7,466 nt of DNA, taken from positions 1 to 7,466 of the forward strand of contig CAZWXH010000089.1 of the NCBI GenBank assembly GCA_964637725.1. Direction: 5' to 3'. The notes under the pieces were generated by a model. It had not been told where the DNA came from. It was given only the letters and a program-made list of their open reading frames with translations, and made no database searches. Position numbers and translations under genes: made by a program. Positions 6,534 through 7,466 of the stretch are shown here, piece after piece. Numbering within the stretch: position 1 is the stretch's first letter; every line of letters starts with the position of its first letter. This DNA is from CAZWXH01 sp964637725 (GTDB taxonomy: Bacteria; Bacillota_I; Bacilli_A; Erysipelotrichales; Coprobacillaceae).

Positions 6534-7316
6534 ATGAAGAAAATAGGATTTATTGGAATGGGAAACATGGCCAGTGCAATTGCTTGTGGTCTTGTGAAAT
6601 CAGGATTTATATTAGGCAACGATATTCATGCCTATGATATAAATAAAGAACAGTTACTAAAAGTAAAAGAATTTAATATAGTGGGATTAGATAGTGCAGT
6701 GGATGTTATTGAACAAAGTGATATCATTTTCATGGCAATAAAACCACAAGTATTAGAAAGTGTGTTGTTACCACTTAAAGAAGTATTAAAGAACAAAGCA
6801 ATTGTTTCAATAGTACTAGGTTACGACTATGATAAATATGAAACATTGTTAGATCAATCAACAAGACATATATTTGTAATGCCTAATACTCCAGCAATGG
6901 TTTTGAAAGGAATGTCATTATTAGAATCAAAACATTCACTAACAAATGAAGAATTTGAATTTGTAAAAACAATGTTCTTATCGATTGGTGAAGTCGAAAT
7001 TGTACCAACTCATTTAATGGGAGTAGCAGGAGCACTCAGTGGATGCTCGCCGGCATATATATATATGATAATAGAAGCATTGGCTGATGGGGCAGTTCAA
7101 GAAGGCTTGCCAAGAGAGATGGCTTACAAACTTGCTTCTCAAACTGTTTTAGGAGCTGGAACAATGCAACTTGAAACAGGAATTCATCCAGGAATATTAA
7201 AAGATAATGTTTGTTCACCTGGCGGTTCAACAATTCAAGGAGTGAAAGCATTAGAAAAAGGATCTCTAAGAGCAACAATAATTGATGCAATTTCATCATC
7301 TTTGCATTATAAATAA
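6534..7316 (+). CDS. proC: Pyrroline-5-carboxylate reductase ProC
   Basis: A 260-residue cytoplasmic enzyme that reduces 1-pyrroline-5-carboxylate to proline with NAD(P)H, the last step of proline synthesis. The N-terminal Rossmann fold begins IGFIGMGNMASAI, with the dinucleotide glycines at 5, 8 and 10. MPNTPA (116-121) is the family motif near the substrate site. The C-terminal dimerisation domain contains LSGCSPAY (168-175) and the ProC signature around CSPGGSTIQG (227-236). Length is at the short end of the usual range, with a brief tail after the signature, but no motif is missing. The start at 6534 is set by the AAGGAG at 6521-6526. It lies 43 bases after ftsZ with no clear promoter between, so it probably relies on read-through from ftsA-ftsZ. 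A strong terminator follows. Confidence 0.96.
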   Translation: MKKIGFIGMGNMASAIACGLVKSGFILGNDIHAYDINKEQLLKVKEFNIVGLDSAVDVIEQSDIIFMAIKPQVLESVLLPLKEVLKNKAIVSIVLGYDYDKYETLLDQSTRHIFVMPNTPAMVLKGMSLLESKHSLTNEEFEFVKTMFLSIGEVEIVPTHLMGVAGALSGCSPAYIYMIIEALADGAVQEGLPREMAYKLASQTVLGAGTMQLETGIHPGILKDNVCSPGGSTIQGVKALEKGSLRATIIDAISSSLHYK

Positions 7317-7335
7317 AAACTTAAAACAAATGACT

Positions 7336-7370
7336 AGACTGTATTTTGCTGAAAAATACAGTCTTTTTTT
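7336..7370 (+). terminator. Rho-independent terminator after proC
   Basis: AGACTGTATTTT (7336-7347) and AAAATACAGTCT (7353-7364) form a perfect 12-bp stem with a GCTGA loop, followed by seven T (7364-7370). It is the strongest terminator in the window and marks the end of the ftsA-ftsZ-proC transcript. Confidence 0.93.
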
Positions 7371-7390
7371 AATTTCTTTTATTTTGTTTC

Positions 7391-7417
7391 AAAAAAAATT
7401 AAAAAACTTCAAAAAAA
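7391..7417 (+). promoter_or_regulatory. Phased A-tracts, UP-element-like
   Basis: Three A-runs begin at 7391, 7401 and 7411, one helical turn apart, and end just before the -35 of the next promoter. Runs of A in phase with the helix bend DNA, and AT-rich DNA directly upstream of -35 can bind the RNA polymerase alpha subunit. The role is inferred from position. Confidence 0.6.
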
Positions 7418-7420
7418 GAC

Positions 7421-7449
7421 TTTACAATCAATAAAGTAAATGATATTAT
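7421..7449 (+). promoter_or_regulatory. Strong sigma-A promoter firing out of the window
   Basis: TTTACA (7421-7426) and TATTAT (7444-7449) are each one base from consensus and are separated by exactly 17 bp. TG at 7441-7442 adds an extended -10. Transcription should begin near 7456. Nothing in the last ten bases identifies the product; promoters of this quality with A-tracts upstream often drive rRNA or tRNA operons, but that is a guess here. Confidence 0.8.
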
Positions 7450-7466
7450 AGATGAGCACTCGAGAG

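Noticed and set aside
7036..7299. Minus-strand open frame of 87 codons inside proC
   Set aside because: Leucine-rich composition follows from reading proC backwards; the frame lies over the conserved ProC signature and matches no known family.
7451..7466. Start of an rRNA, T-box or riboswitch leader
   Set aside because: Only about ten transcribed bases are visible, too few to assign any RNA family.

Overview
The window is an AT-rich stretch of a low-GC Firmicute, carrying part of the division and cell wall (dcw) cluster. All genes are on the + strand. The order ftsW/spoVE - murG - murB - divIB - ftsA - ftsZ is the Bacillus-type layout; murC and ddl, which sit between murG and ftsQ in many Proteobacteria, are absent. 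murG ends at TGA and tryptophans are encoded by TGG, so the standard bacterial code applies and a Mollicute using TGA as Trp is unlikely. The AT-richness, compact genes and ftsZ-proC linkage would fit an Erysipelotrichia-like lineage, but that placement is an inference from general appearance only.

Layout: bases 1-40 hold a rho-independent terminator, probably closing an upstream gene outside the window. A first block, ftsW (79-1164), murG (1187-2275), murB (2275-3195) and divIB (3205-3966), is tightly packed, with gaps of 22 bases or less and one 1-base overlap. It closes with a perfect 10-bp hairpin terminator (3965-3992). A 121-bp gap follows with a candidate promoter, then ftsA (4088-5365), ftsZ (5390-6490) and proC (6534-7316), closed by a strong 12-bp terminator (7336-7370). 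The last 100 bases hold three A-tracts in 10-bp phase followed by a near-consensus promoter (7421-7449) that fires out of the window, probably into a highly expressed RNA or gene.

How the genes work together: MurB completes UDP-MurNAc synthesis in the cytoplasm and MurG converts lipid I to lipid II at the inner face of the membrane. The SEDS protein FtsW/SpoVE polymerises lipid II outside the membrane with a partner class B PBP. DivIB belongs to the divisome subcomplex that controls septal synthesis. FtsA anchors FtsZ filaments to the membrane to place the ring. ProC makes proline and has no known direct role in division; it appears to be carried as the last gene of the ftsAZ transcript.

I see no mobile element, CRISPR array, defence system or novel protein family. 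The unusual content is regulatory: a terminator that splits the dcw cluster, a hairpin between ftsZ and proC with two alternative pairings, and the phased A-tract promoter at the right edge. Several open reading frames extend upstream of the likely starts; I trimmed those starts using Shine-Dalgarno spacing.
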